Source: Prevotella sp.
Lineage (GTDB): Bacteria > Bacteroidota > Bacteroidia > Bacteroidales > Bacteroidaceae
DNA length: 64,000 bases
Assembly: GCA_017541365.1 (NCBI GenBank)
Contig: JAFXZF010000003.1
Location: 7,001-71,000 of the forward strand
Direction: 5' to 3'
The notes beneath the pieces were generated by a model. The model was not told the DNA's origin, made no database searches, and saw only the letters and a program-made list of their open reading frames with translations. Positions 38,401 through 47,300 of the stretch are shown in pieces. The position numbers and the translations under genes are program-made. Positions within the stretch are counted from its first letter, which is position 1. Each line of letters starts with the position of its first letter.

Positions 38401-38876
38401 TTGGAAAATTGATGAAGGACGTCAATAATGCCGTACTCGCTATGACGCAGGAGCAGATAGCCATGCTTGAGGAGAGTGGCAGCATATCACTCACTGCAGC
38501 AGGACAAAACGTCACGGTCGAGGCAGCCGACGTGGAGATTATATCCGAGGATATACCAGGATGGACTATAGCCCAGGAGGGTACTATCACAGTGGCACTC
38601 GATATAGAGATTACACCACAACTTAAGAGTGAGGGACTCGCGCGCCTGATTATCAAGAGGATACAGACGTTGCGTAAGGACTCCGGATTTGAGATAACAG
38701 ACCGCATAAAAGTGGTAATAGAGAGTAAGCCTGAACTCGAGGATGCTGTGAAAACCTTTGGGGAACATATATCATCACAGGTGTTGGCAAATAGCCTCAC
38801 CTTTGGCGATGCCTCACAAGGTACCGAGCAGGACTTCGGTGACTTCAGCGCAAGTGTGCTCATTGTAAAGGATTAA
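35403..38876 (+). CDS. ileS: Isoleucyl-tRNA synthetase (long, KMSKR type) with two repeat-derived inserts
   Basis: IleS charges tRNA-Ile. At 1157 aa it is longer than the Escherichia type. It has the HIGH-like motif HPGIHH (residues 55-60) and KMSKR (705-709), the signature of the longer eukaryote-like class. The CP1 editing domain (TTTPWTLPSN near 240) and a C-terminal anticodon-binding region are complete. Two unusual stretches interrupt the editing half: residues 219-235 (SSLSSQLSTLNSQLP) coded by CTCAACT heptamers, and 287-298 (KNENDNDNES) coded by AACGAT/AACGAA hexamers. Reading frame and flanking motifs are kept. Confidence 0.96.
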   Translation: MSKKFAEHKSLNLVETNNEILAEWEKNDVFHKSITEKEGCPQFVFFEGPPSANGHPGIHHVMGRTIKDTFLRYKTMKGYQVKRKAGWDTHGLPVELSVEKSLGITKEDIGKKISVDDYNDACRKNVMMYTNEWTQLTNKMGYWVDLEHPYITYDIKYIESLWYLLKQLYNKGLLYKGYTIQPYSPAAGTGLSSHELNQPGCYRDVKDTTVTAQFRVEKSSLSSQLSTLNSQLPVYILAWTTTPWTLPSNTALCVGPKIDYVAVKGRNPYTDEEAVYIIAEARLSSYFKNENDNDNESQVEVLWKGTGADLVGLRYEQLMPWVKPSALEGDKVVDKSADAFRVIPGDYVTTEDGTGIVHIAPTFGADDAKVAKDAGIPSLFILDKAGDTRPMVDFQGKYFVKDDIDSQFCELCVNESYWKHSGDYVKNAYDPKYNVDGKYDEKAAAKDMDLNVVICLEMKEEGSAFKIEKHVHNYPHCWRTDKPVLYYPLDSWFIRSTAKKDRMFELNKTINWHPESTGTGRFGKWLENLNDWNLSRSRYWGTPLPIWRNRDTKEEICIGSLEELYNEIEKAVAAGVMESNPLKDKGFVPGDMSQENYDRIDIHRPYVDYIKLVGKDGSVLTRELDLIDVWFDSGAMPYAQIHYPFENKELVDNNLAYPADFIAEGVDQTRGWFFTLHAIGTMVFDSVAFKNVISNGLVLDKNGIKMSKRLGNVINPFECIDTYGTDAVRWYMVTNSSPWDNLSFDPDGVKEVTSSFFIKLYQAYSFFTLYANVDGFEYKEADIEYSKRPDFDRWLLSELNTLVKDVDKYLANYDVTPAGRLIQSFVIDKLSNWYIRLNKKRFWGGGMTDDKLSAYQTLYTCIETLARLIAPVSPFYADRLFKDLNEVTGRDSAVSVHLANFPEAEESYIDTELEAAMQVAMQVTSMVLSLRKKVKMPVIQALQTISIPAGDTQLRERIERMKGVILAETNVKELSFIDDDSNMQLVKKVKCNFRVMGKKFGKLMKDVNNAVLAMTQEQIAMLEESGSISLTAAGQNVTVEAADVEIISEDIPGWTIAQEGTITVALDIEITPQLKSEGLARLIIKRIQTLRKDSGFEITDRIKVVIESKPELEDAVKTFGEHISSQVLANSLTFGDASQGTEQDFGDFSASVLIVKD
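36063..36106. repeat. CTCAACT heptamers inside ileS
   Basis: Tandem units AGCTCTC, AACTCTC, AACTCTC, AACTCTC, AACTTCC. Seven-base units shift frame each copy, giving a seven-residue protein period after three copies. Same style as the intergenic arrays. Confidence 0.8.
36265..36295. repeat. AACGAT hexamers inside ileS
   Basis: About five 6-nt units, including ACGAAAACGATAACGATAAC, match the run in valS at 21648-21678 base for base. Confidence 0.8.
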
Positions 38877-38917
38877 TAATAAAAAAAACAACTAATAACC
38901 TAAAAACATTTTATATT

Positions 38918-39301
38918 ATGGCAGAAATTAAAAAACGTTACAGTGATGAAGATCTCGCAGAGTTCAAGCAGATTATAGACGAGAAGTTGGAGCGTGCACG
39001 TAAGGACTATGCTGACATGATGAAGCAGCTACGTAATGACGAGGGAAACGACGTTGCTGACACCTCGCCTACATATAAGGTGCTTGAGGAGGGTTCAACC
39101 ACCCAGAATCGTGCAGAGATACTTGTGTTGGCAGAGCGTCAGCAGAAGTTTATCAAGGGACTGGAGCAAGCTCTCATTCGTATCCAGAATAAGACCTACG
39201 GCATCGATCGCATGACTGGCGAACTGATACCAAAGGAGCGTCTGCGTGCAGTACCTCATGCTACCCTTTCTGTAGAGTCCAAGATGAATAAAAACCACTG
39301 A
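38918..39301 (+). CDS. DksA/TraR-family protein lacking the zinc cysteines
   Basis: A 127-aa relative of DksA, which binds RNA polymerase secondary channel and modulates ppGpp-linked control. The N-terminal helical hairpin (about 10-80) and the C-terminal YGIDRMTGELIPKERLRAVPHATLS segment are recognisable. The four zinc-finger cysteines of classic DksA are missing: they align with D, T/M, A and S type residues, and no Cys is present in the protein. Other Bacteroidota members also have altered fingers. Whether it still binds polymerase is unknown. It follows ileS by 41 bp. Confidence 0.85.
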   Translation: MAEIKKRYSDEDLAEFKQIIDEKLERARKDYADMMKQLRNDEGNDVADTSPTYKVLEEGSTTQNRAEILVLAERQQKFIKGLEQALIRIQNKTYGIDRMTGELIPKERLRAVPHATLSVESKMNKNH

Positions 39302-39302
39302 T

Positions 39303-39371
39303 TTTAATTCACAATTCTTAATTCACAATTAAGAGTTCACAATTCATAATTCACAATTAAGAGTTTACGAT
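39303..39371. repeat. TTCACAATT/AAGAGTT arrays upstream of lspA
   Basis: Direct repeats of TTCACAATTAAGAG(TT) with shortened copies fill the gap and run into the likely start region of lspA. Confidence 0.7.
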
Positions 39372-39388
39372 TAGGAAATAAGGGATTT

Positions 39389-39985
39389 TTGCTCACTTCG
39401 TTGGTGGTGCTGCTCCTCGTTATTGACCAGATCATCAAGATATCGGTCAAGACGGGTATGTGTCTGCATGAGAGTGTACGTGTGACGGATTGGTTTTATA
39501 TCTCGTTTATTGAGAATAACGGAATGGCATATGGTATGTCCTTTATTCCCAAACCGTTGCTAACATCATTCCGGTTTGTAGCCTGTATCTTTCTCGTGTG
39601 GTATATACGCAAGCAGCTACTGTCGGGAGCGCGTATGGTGTGGCTGGTGATGCTCTCACTCGTACTTGCCGGTGCAGCAGGCAACCTTATAGACTGCATG
39701 GTGTACGGACTCATCTTCTCAGGCTCATCGCCCTACAGCGTGTCGTTTCTTGTACCCTTTGGCACTGGTTATGCGCCTTTTCTTGAGGGTAGGGTCGTCG
39801 ATATGTTCTACTTCCCCATAATCGTCACGCAGTACCCCGACTGGTTTCCTATGTGGGGCGGTCAACCGTTTATATTCTTCTCACCAATATTCAATTTTGC
39901 TGACGCCTGCATCTCAGTAAGCGTCGTGGCGATACTCCTTTTCTGCAGACGGGAACTTGCCGTCCTCAATAATGGCCTAAGATGA
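39389..39985 (+). CDS. lspA: Lipoprotein signal peptidase (type II)
   Basis: LspA cleaves signal peptides of prolipoproteins in the inner membrane. The sequence has the opening LVVLLLVIDQ (helix 1), NNGMAYGM, the AGAAGNLIDCMVYG motif with the first catalytic aspartate, VVDMFYFPII, and FNFADACIS with the second. Four membrane helices are predicted. The TTG at 39389 is the only plausible listed start, but homology continues upstream (LRLGNKGFL) without an ATG or GTG; see findings. It overlaps the next gene by 4 bp. The DUF4296 lipoprotein downstream is a likely client. Confidence 0.9.
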   Translation: MLTSLVVLLLVIDQIIKISVKTGMCLHESVRVTDWFYISFIENNGMAYGMSFIPKPLLTSFRFVACIFLVWYIRKQLLSGARMVWLVMLSLVLAGAAGNLIDCMVYGLIFSGSSPYSVSFLVPFGTGYAPFLEGRVVDMFYFPIIVTQYPDWFPMWGGQPFIFFSPIFNFADACISVSVVAILLFCRRELAVLNNGLR

Positions 39986-40791
39986 TACGTCGCAGCTACA
40001 TACTGCTAATAGTATTCTCGCTGCTGGTAGCGTGCAGGCCTGCAGTACCCTCTGGTGTACTGTCGGAAGGCGACATGGCAGACATACTCTATGACATACA
40101 CTTAGCACAGGCGATGTACGAGTCATCCGACGTGCTCCATGACGGGCGTGATGTGGTAGCACTTCGTTCCGCCGTACTCAAGAAGCATGATGTCACACCA
40201 GAAGAGTTTGAACGCTCATACCAGTTCTACTGCAGCCATGCCGACCGTATGCACGATATCTACAGCGAACTCTCAGAACGCATAAGGGAAAATGTCATAG
40301 CAGCTGGTGGTAAGATACAGGGTATAGAGACCGAAGAGGCCGATACAGCCAACGTGTGGAATCAGGAACCCAGCGCCATACTGATGGATCAGCCACCATA
40401 TAACAAGGTGACCTTCTCCGTACTCCCTGACTCAACATTCCGTCTTGGCGACCGCATCAATCTGCAGTATGACTTGCAGACTGTGGCACCCGATGCCGCT
40501 TGCGACATCATGGCATGCCTAAACATATTCTACCCCAATGACAGCATCGCCAACAAGAATACTCAGATAAGCAGCAACGGCAGGGGAGTGCTCTCTCTCA
40601 ATAGCGACAGCACTATGCCCCTCTCAAAGATTACAGGGTACTTCCTCTTGATGCCACGTGCTGCTGGTGGTGCCGAGCGTCTGCGCACCCCTTTCCGACT
40701 CGCCGTGCTGCGTAATATAAAACTACTTCACCTACATGAACAAGGAACAGGAACTGTTAAGGAAGAAAAGCCCAGTGCAGATCAAGAATAA
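39982..40791 (+). CDS. DUF4296 lipoprotein
   Basis: A predicted outer-membrane lipoprotein with signal peptide [18 protein letters not shown] and lipobox cysteine C18. The DUF4296 domain begins near residue 29 ([19 protein letters not shown]). The C-terminal half has beta-rich character. The function is unknown in the family. It overlaps lspA at the start (ATGATAC, 4 bp) and smpB at the end by 56 bp, an unusually long coding overlap. Confidence 0.85.
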   Translation: MIRRSYILLIVFSLLVACRPAVPSGVLSEGDMADILYDIHLAQAMYESSDVLHDGRDVVALRSAVLKKHDVTPEEFERSYQFYCSHADRMHDIYSELSERIRENVIAAGGKIQGIETEEADTANVWNQEPSAILMDQPPYNKVTFSVLPDSTFRLGDRINLQYDLQTVAPDAACDIMACLNIFYPNDSIANKNTQISSNGRGVLSLNSDSTMPLSKITGYFLLMPRAAGGAERLRTPFRLAVLRNIKLLHLHEQGTGTVKEEKPSADQE

Positions 40792-41215
40792 GAAAGCTGC
40801 ATTTGACTATTTCTTCGTTGATACATATACCGCAGGCATCGTCCTCACGGGTACCGAGATAAAGAGTATCCGTATGGGCAAGGCCTCACTTGTCGATACA
40901 TTCTGTTATATCCATAATGGTGAGATGTGGGTCAAGGGTATGAATATAAGCCCATACTTCTATGGGTCATACAACAACCACGAAGCACGGCGCGACCGCA
41001 AACTACTCCTCACCAAGCGGGAGATACACCGTCTGACAGAAGATACTAAGGCTGTCGGATATACCATCATACCTACGTTGCTATTCATCGATGACAAGGG
41101 ACGCGCCAAACTCGATATCGCACTCTGCCGAGGAAAAAAAGAGTACGATAAACGCGAAACGATGAAACTAAAGCAAGATAAACGTGAGATGGAACGTGCA
41201 ATAAAACACTTCTAA
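40736..41215 (+). CDS. smpB: SsrA-binding protein
   Basis: SmpB carries tmRNA to stalled ribosomes for trans-translation. The core beta barrel is clear: [32 protein letters not shown] and the [10 protein letters not shown] motif. The basic C-terminal tail [21 protein letters not shown] is intact. The length of 159 aa includes an N-terminal extension ([13 protein letters not shown]) that lies inside the DUF4296 gene; a GTG at 40775 would give the usual shorter form. Confidence 0.93.
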   Translation: MNKEQELLRKKSPVQIKNKKAAFDYFFVDTYTAGIVLTGTEIKSIRMGKASLVDTFCYIHNGEMWVKGMNISPYFYGSYNNHEARRDRKLLLTKREIHRLTEDTKAVGYTIIPTLLFIDDKGRAKLDIALCRGKKEYDKRETMKLKQDKREMERAIKHF

Positions 41216-41271
41216 TTATTCGCTAAAGCTCATCACTTCGTGTTTATAATTTCTAAATAATAGTAATACCC

Positions 41272-41868
41272 TTGCCTACACTTTTTGATAATGCCGTAAC
41301 ACAGTTTTCCCGTCTGCCAGGGATAGGGCGCAAGACAGCCTTGCGCCTCGTGCTCTATATGCTACGCAGCGATCAAGAGGATGTTAATGCACTTGCTGAA
41401 GCACTCACCATACTACGACGTGACGTAAAGTACTGCAGCGTATGCTATAATATCTCCGATACCGATATCTGTCCTATATGCGCCGACAACCACCGCGATG
41501 CCACCACCATCTGCGTAGTGGAAAATATACAGGATGTCCTCGCAATAGAGCATACTCAGCAGTATAACGGACTCTATCACGTTCTTGGAGGTATCATATC
41601 ACCCATGGACGGTATAGGACCTAGCGACCTTCGTATTGACGAACTTGTAAAGAGGGTAGAAGAAGGGCATGTCAAAGAGGTAATATTTGCACTTGCCAGC
41701 ACCATGGAGGGAGATACTACAAATTTTTATATCTCACGACGACTACAACAGTTTGATGGTGTGAAATTATCGGTTATAGCACGCGGCATTAGTGTCGGTG
41801 ACGAATTGCAGTATACCGACGAGGTCACGCTCGGACGCAGCATACTCAACCGTACACCACTTACCTAA
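41272..41868 (+). CDS. recR: Recombination protein RecR
   Basis: RecR works with RecF and RecO to load RecA at gaps. The helix-hairpin-helix [17 protein letters not shown] (14-30), a zinc-finger CSVC...CPIC (about 58-76), and the Toprim domain with [13 protein letters not shown] (about 84) and the C-terminal Walker-B-like LARG are all present. The length of 198 aa is typical. The start is TTG; no ATG or GTG lies between it and the upstream stop. Confidence 0.95.
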   Translation: MPTLFDNAVTQFSRLPGIGRKTALRLVLYMLRSDQEDVNALAEALTILRRDVKYCSVCYNISDTDICPICADNHRDATTICVVENIQDVLAIEHTQQYNGLYHVLGGIISPMDGIGPSDLRIDELVKRVEEGHVKEVIFALASTMEGDTTNFYISRRLQQFDGVKLSVIARGISVGDELQYTDEVTLGRSILNRTPLT

Positions 41869-41903
41869 AGATAAAGAGACTAAAAGACTAAAAGATTAAG
41901 AGA

Positions 41904-42407
41904 CTAAGAAACAATCACAAATTCTTCGAGATGGTCATCCACGTAGGTTGCTACCTGCTCTGACCATTTCTCCTCATTACTGACAAACTCGTCGTCCAGG
42001 TCCTCAAAGGCAGGTAGTTTCTCATACAGCGACATAAACTCCTCATCGCTCATCTCCTTTTCTATGTCATCCCTATAGCGCTGGTATTGTTTCTTTGCGT
42101 GTCGTATCAAACTGCAAAGGTCTGCTATTCCCCATTCCCTTACAGCTTTGTCAAACGGATTACGAAAGAAGAATGGAGCGTAGCCGTTGTGTATCAGTTG
42201 CACGAAACCTCCGTCCATCAGTTCGTCCCTCAGTGTGGCATATCCTATCAGCGTTATCTGTTGGCTCGACATCTGAGCCATATTCTCAGCTGTCAGTTCT
42301 CCGCCTATAGCTTCACGCGTCTTGTCTATTACAAGGTTCAGGAATGCGTCCCATCCCTCCATAGCTGCCTCTCTCAGTTCGGCATCCTGTATTCTTACGT
42401 CTGTCAT
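41904..42407 (-). CDS. DMP19-like (DUF4375) protein
   Basis: A 167-aa soluble protein. The core, GGFVQLIHNGYAPFFFRNPFDKAVREWG, matches DUF4375 (DNA-mimic protein 19 family). Overall it is acidic, in keeping with a DNA-mimic-like surface. The role here is unknown; the name comes from a Neisseria protein that binds a regulator. It has its own minus-strand promoter and lies divergent to the Fe-S scaffold gene. Confidence 0.75.
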   Translation of the reverse strand: MTDVRIQDAELREAAMEGWDAFLNLVIDKTREAIGGELTAENMAQMSSQQITLIGYATLRDELMDGGFVQLIHNGYAPFFFRNPFDKAVREWGIADLCSLIRHAKKQYQRYRDDIEKEMSDEEFMSLYEKLPAFEDLDDEFVSNEEKWSEQVATYVDDHLEEFVIVS

Positions 42408-42439
42408 AACCTATATCTTTTTTTGCTATCTTTACTTTG

Positions 42440-42447
42440 CAAAGGTA
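42440..42447 (-). promoter_or_regulatory. -7 element for the DUF4375 gene
   Basis: TACCTTTG then CA on the minus strand. Confidence 0.55.
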
Positions 42448-42510
42448 GTAAAAATTTCCTATACAAGTAAAAAAACGCTCGCTAAAAGCGCTTTTTCCTG
42501 TTTTTTTTTG

Positions 42511-42518
42511 TACCTTTG
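42511..42518 (+). promoter_or_regulatory. -7 element for the Fe-S scaffold operon
   Basis: TACCTTTG then TA. It lies about 43 bp before the ATG. A CGCT...AGCG stem next to it (about 42475-42496) could be an operator or a terminator remnant. Confidence 0.6.
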
Positions 42519-42561
42519 TAGGGATTTTTCGGACATTTATTTTATTAACAAACATTAGAAT

Positions 42562-43263
42562 ATGATTTACACTAAGGAAATCAACGACATGTGTGTCGTT
42601 GCAAAAGGTCCTAACCACGGTCCTGCTCCTATTCCAGAGGAGGGCAAGTGGATTCAGGCTAAGGAGATAAAGGATATCTCTGGTATGACCCACGGCATCG
42701 GTTGGTGTGCTCCACAGCAGGGTTGCTGTAAGCTCTCCCTCAATGTCAAGGAAGGTATTATCGAGGAGGCTCTCGTTGAGACTATCGGTTGTTCAGGTAT
42801 GACTCACTCTGCCGCTATGGCATCTGAGATTCTCCCTGGCAAGACCATCCTCGAGGCACTCAACACCGACCTCGTATGTGACGCCATCAACACCGCCATG
42901 CGTGAGCTCTTCCTCCAGATTGTCTATGGTCGCACCCAGTCAGCCTTCTCTGAGGGCGGTCTCGCTATCGGCGCAGGTCTCGAAGACCTCGGTAAGGGTC
43001 TCGTTTCACAGTGTGGCACACTCTATGGCACCAAGGCTAAGGGCACACGTTACCTCCAGCTCACTGAGGGCTACATCACCAAGCAGTTCCTCGACGAGGA
43101 CAACGAGGTTTGCGGCTACGAGTTCGTTCACATGGGCAAGTTCATGGACGCTGTCAAGAAGGGCGTTGATGCCAATGAGGCTCTCAAGCAGGTAACAGGC
43201 ACCTACGGTCGCACCACCCCAGAGCAGGGCGCAGTTAAGTTCATCGATCCACGTAAGAATTAA
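42562..43263 (+). CDS. NifU/IscU-like iron-sulfur scaffold of the GGGtGRT pair
   Basis: A 233-aa protein annotated in related genomes as an iron-sulfur cluster scaffold. Cysteines lie at C11, C49, C55, C56, C77 and C106; C77 is in GCSGMTHSAAMASE, the NifU-N-like cluster loop. It is longer than IscU because of a C-terminal half with no known domain. The strong codon bias suggests high expression. It is 21 bp before the GGGtGRT gene and the two are regularly found together in anaerobes. It differs from IscU/SufU in its cysteine spacing, so its cluster and client are not established. Confidence 0.82.
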   Translation: MIYTKEINDMCVVAKGPNHGPAPIPEEGKWIQAKEIKDISGMTHGIGWCAPQQGCCKLSLNVKEGIIEEALVETIGCSGMTHSAAMASEILPGKTILEALNTDLVCDAINTAMRELFLQIVYGRTQSAFSEGGLAIGAGLEDLGKGLVSQCGTLYGTKAKGTRYLQLTEGYITKQFLDEDNEVCGYEFVHMGKFMDAVKKGVDANEALKQVTGTYGRTTPEQGAVKFIDPRKN

Positions 43264-43284
43264 AAAATAGAGGAGGATAAAAAT

Positions 43285-44295
43285 ATGATAAGAGAAGTAA
43301 AATTCGAGTCACAAGACCGTCGTATGAAGCAGGTGCTCGCAGCCCTGAACGAGAACGGTATTTCCTCTATTGAAGAGGCAAACGAAATATGTGAGAAGGC
43401 AGGTCTTGACCCATACAAGACTTGTGAAGAGACCCAGATGATATGCTTTGAGAACGCCAAGTGGGCTTACGTGGTAGGTTCAGCTATCGCTCTCAAGAAG
43501 GGTTGCAAGACAGCTGCTGAGGCAGCTGAGGCTATCGGCATCGGTCTGCAGTCATTCTGCATCCCAGGCTCTGTTGCTGACGACCGTAAGGTTGGCATCG
43601 GCCACGGTAACCTCGCAGCACGCCTTTTGCGTGAGGAGACAGAGTGCTTCGCATTCCTCGCAGGTCACGAGTCATTCGCAGCAGCTGAGGGTGCTATCAA
43701 GATTGCAGAGATGGCAAACAAGGTACGCCAGAAGCCACTCCGCGTTATCCTTAACGGTCTGGGTAAGGATGCAGCCATGATTATCTCTCGTATCAACGGC
43801 TTTACCTACGTACAGACACAGTTCGACTACTTCACAGGCGAGCTCAAGGTTGTCAAGACCAAGGCTTACTCTAACGGTCCACGTGCCAAGGTAAACTGCT
43901 ACGGCGCTGACGACGTTCGTGAGGGCGTAGCTATCATGTGGCGTGAGAATGTTGACGTTTCCATCACAGGTAACTCAACCAACCCAACACGTTTCCAGCA
44001 CCCAACAGCAGGCACCTACAAGAAGGAGCGCATCCTCGCTGGCAAGCCATATTTCTCAGTAGCATCAGGCGGCGGCACAGGTCGCACCCTGCACCCAGAC
44101 AACATGGCAGCAGGTCCAGCCTCTTACGGCATGACCGATACCCTCGGCCGTATGCACTCTGACGCTCAGTTTGCAGGTTCTTCATCAGTACCAGCACACG
44201 TTGAGATGATGGGCTTCCTCGGCATAGGTAATAACCCAATGGTAGGTTGCACAGTAGCTTGCGCCGTAAACGTAGCACTTGCACTCAACAAGTAA
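43285..44295 (+). CDS. GGGtGRT protein
   Basis: A 336-aa protein named after its invariant GGGTGRT motif at about residues 262-268 (ASGGGTGRTLHPDN). Other conserved stretches are GLQSFCIPGSVADDRKVGIGHGN and GNNPMVGCTVACAVNVAL. The family's function is unknown. It always or nearly always follows the scaffold-like gene, here with a ribosome site GAGGA in the 21-bp gap. Codon use is as biased as gap, so it is likely abundant. It may use or receive an iron-sulfur cluster, an inference from the neighbour only. Confidence 0.85.
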   Translation: MIREVKFESQDRRMKQVLAALNENGISSIEEANEICEKAGLDPYKTCEETQMICFENAKWAYVVGSAIALKKGCKTAAEAAEAIGIGLQSFCIPGSVADDRKVGIGHGNLAARLLREETECFAFLAGHESFAAAEGAIKIAEMANKVRQKPLRVILNGLGKDAAMIISRINGFTYVQTQFDYFTGELKVVKTKAYSNGPRAKVNCYGADDVREGVAIMWRENVDVSITGNSTNPTRFQHPTAGTYKKERILAGKPYFSVASGGGTGRTLHPDNMAAGPASYGMTDTLGRMHSDAQFAGSSSVPAHVEMMGFLGIGNNPMVGCTVACAVNVALALNK

Positions 44296-44335
44296 ACCTA
44301 CATATATAGGTTACACATAAATAAATGTTCTTTTT

Positions 44336-44378
44336 ATGTCACGAGTTAGCTTTATGCCAGCTCGTGACATATTTTTCT
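44336..44378. terminator. Bidirectional intrinsic terminator
   Basis: ATGTCACGAG pairs with CTCGTGACAT, with T-tracts on both strands. It separates the convergent GGGtGRT gene and tamB. Confidence 0.85.
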
Positions 44379-44398
44379 ATTTCCTTTTGCCTTAATTA

Positions 44399-47300
44399 TT
44401 ATTTTCCGAACTCTTTTTGGAAAACTACGCCGATACCCTGTGTGTTGAGAGAGTTGCGGGTGAAGTATCGGTCGTTTGACTGATTATAAACCTTGAGTGA
44501 TATTGTGCCACTCTTGGTGAGCAGGTACTGCAGGGAGAAATCTCCTATGAAACTCTGGGAGTTTGTACGTATGTTGTCACGGTAGCCAAACTGTCCGTTG
44601 AATATAAGGCGGTTGTTGAAGAGTCGTCCGCTGAGCAGTCCTTCATATTCGGCATTATTGAATCCCTCGGCGCCAGGTGCTATATTAGCTCCAAAGGATA
44701 GGGTGCCCGCCTTGCCGAGCAAGCCCGACATGACTCCGCTCATAACATTATTAAACTGTTGTGAGAGGGTGCCGCTGAGGAAACTCTGCATGGCGAGGGT
44801 GCCCTGACTGACACTACGTTCGTCACCCATGACGTTATTATTGATATTACTTGGGGCATAGAAGCGTCCGATGGCAAGGAGGTATAGCACTTGCTGATTC
44901 ATCTCCTCCTCGGAGTTGATGACCGACTGTACCATGTTGCGGGCATCAGATGAGAGTGATGGTAGGAAGAGGTCAAAGTCAACGGAGGGTTTGCCTGGCG
45001 TACCCGTGATATTCATGAGACAGTTTACGGGTACGTTGTTTGCCGACAGCGTGTTGCCGATGTTGAGGTCAGCGAGTGGTACGCTGTTAAGTGAGTATAG
45101 CGCTTGCATTTGTAGTGTGGCATCGTATGGATCTCCACCAAAGGTGATAGTGCCACCTTTCTGAAATGTAAAGTCACGTCGCAGCAAGTTCTGGATAGTC
45201 ATCTTGTATGTACCATGACTTACGGTATAGTTGCCAAAGATGTCGAGTGCTCCCTTGTTGTAGTATCCAACCTGTAGGTCGCCATTACCAAAGAGGTCTA
45301 TATAGTCTCCTGACTGCTCATCCATTATGAGGTGCAGTTTTGCATTTGGTGTGGCATGGATGAGGAATCTCATGCGTATGTTGGTGCGTTCGTTGCCAGC
45401 ATCGAGGACCTTGGCAATTGCGCTACGTGGTGGTCGTTGCTGTGTGGTGCGCTGGGTAGCGCTTCGCCACGTGATGATGTCGTCTGAGCGTATGGCATCG
45501 GGTGAAGAGGCGTTGTAGGTGAGGTATGTACCTGCAAGTGGAAAGGCGTCAGCGTTTATGAGTAGTTCGGTGCCTTTGCCGTGTATGCCTATATCACCGT
45601 TGATGATGGCATGACCACAGAAGGTGTCGTTGCCCTGAATGGTAGGGAAGTCGTAAGCGAGGAATCGTGACGTGGTGGCATTGATGTCGTACGACATCTG
45701 GGTGAGGTGCTTGTGGTGTATGCCACCGGTGAGGAGTGCTACGTTGCCAAATTTGTCATAAAGGCGTGCATCGCGTAGCATTATCTCATCAGGTATGAAT
45801 GTTATGGTATCTCCAGGAAGGGAGTAGCGACAGTTGGTTGACGAGAGAGTAAACTCGCCATCTGCTACGAGTGTGCCCTTGAGGTTTATATTGCTGAAGG
45901 GGCCGTAGAGCAATACTTTGCCAGTGCCGTGAAGGTCGGCATTCTTCATAAACGAGGAGCAGAAGGTCTGCATAAACTCCATACGTGAGTTGACTGCTTC
46001 TATATCGAGGTGTATCTCCCCTGGTGATGGTACCACATATCCACTTAGCAGTGTTCTGCCGTATGCTGACGGGTCGTCGCAGATGCCTTGTATGTTTATC
46101 CTGCCTTCATCGTTGGAGTATGTGGCATCGACTGAGAGAGTACCCATGCGCCCCTGTTCGAAGGTGAAGTCGGTGACGTCGATATGTCCTCCAGCCTTTA
46201 TGCCGTCAGTTATACTGCTTAGTGCTATGCGTCCTGATGCGTAGCCGCCGAAGTCCACGGAGTGGAAGTCTGCGAGGTTAAGTATATAGCTGACGTCGAT
46301 ATCGTTGAGCGTAGCGATGATTGAGTCGGTGCCGTGTCTGGTATATGTACCGTCGAGGGTTACCTGCTGTGATGCTCCCTCGACCTTGAAGTTGTCGATA
46401 TCTACGTTGTCCTCCTCATAGTGTATGTTTCGTGCCTGTATGCTCCACAGACTGTCGCCTACCTCAAATGTGGAGTGGGGTATTGAGATGTCTAATGTTA
46501 CGGTGCCGCGTGGGGTGGCGTGAAGCGTAGTATGTGTGGTGACTGTGCCTCTAAACAGATTGGAGCGTCGGTTGTCCCATGCTATGACGGTTGTGGCATG
46601 GTCGTCGCGGCACTGCATGTCGAGGCTAATATCCACGGGACCTCCTTCTTCCAAGAAGGTGGTGGACAGCGATGCTTGCAGCGAGCCCTCGGGGGCACGG
46701 AGGTGCAACACGGCATCCTTGAGTTGACGTTCGTATAATGTCATGTTGGATGTCTGAAGGGTGAGGTCTGCCGTTGATGTGGTGGCATCGAGGAAGCCGC
46801 TTAGCGTAACGCTGTCTGCACACTGTATGGGTAGTGAGGTGATGCGCTGCAGGAATGTAAGGTCCTTGATATTAGTTTGTATGGTAAAGCGGTCTGTAGT
46901 GTGTGTGTTACGTGGCAGTCCATGTATGGATGGCATGCGTGATGCTACGATGCTCATGACGCTCTGTGGTAGTGTGGCAAGATTGATATTGCCGTTCATG
47001 GTGATATCGGCGATGTCAGATGTCACCTCTATAGCATCGGGGGCTACCCTTATATGCGCGCTAAGCTGTGTGTCGCCAAATATATCGGTGAGGTGAAGGT
47101 GCTTGGCTGAGAGCCTGTCGATATCCACGGTAGCATTCGTGACCGCCTGCCTTCGTATGTCGCCACTGCCCTGTGCACGGAGTGTGACGTTTGGGTCATT
47201 AATGTCGATTGCTCCTGACACGAGGTCGCCACGCAGAGTGCCGTCAAGGTTGATGTTGTGGTACGTGTAGTTATTGTACGTCAACTGGTTTACCTTACCT

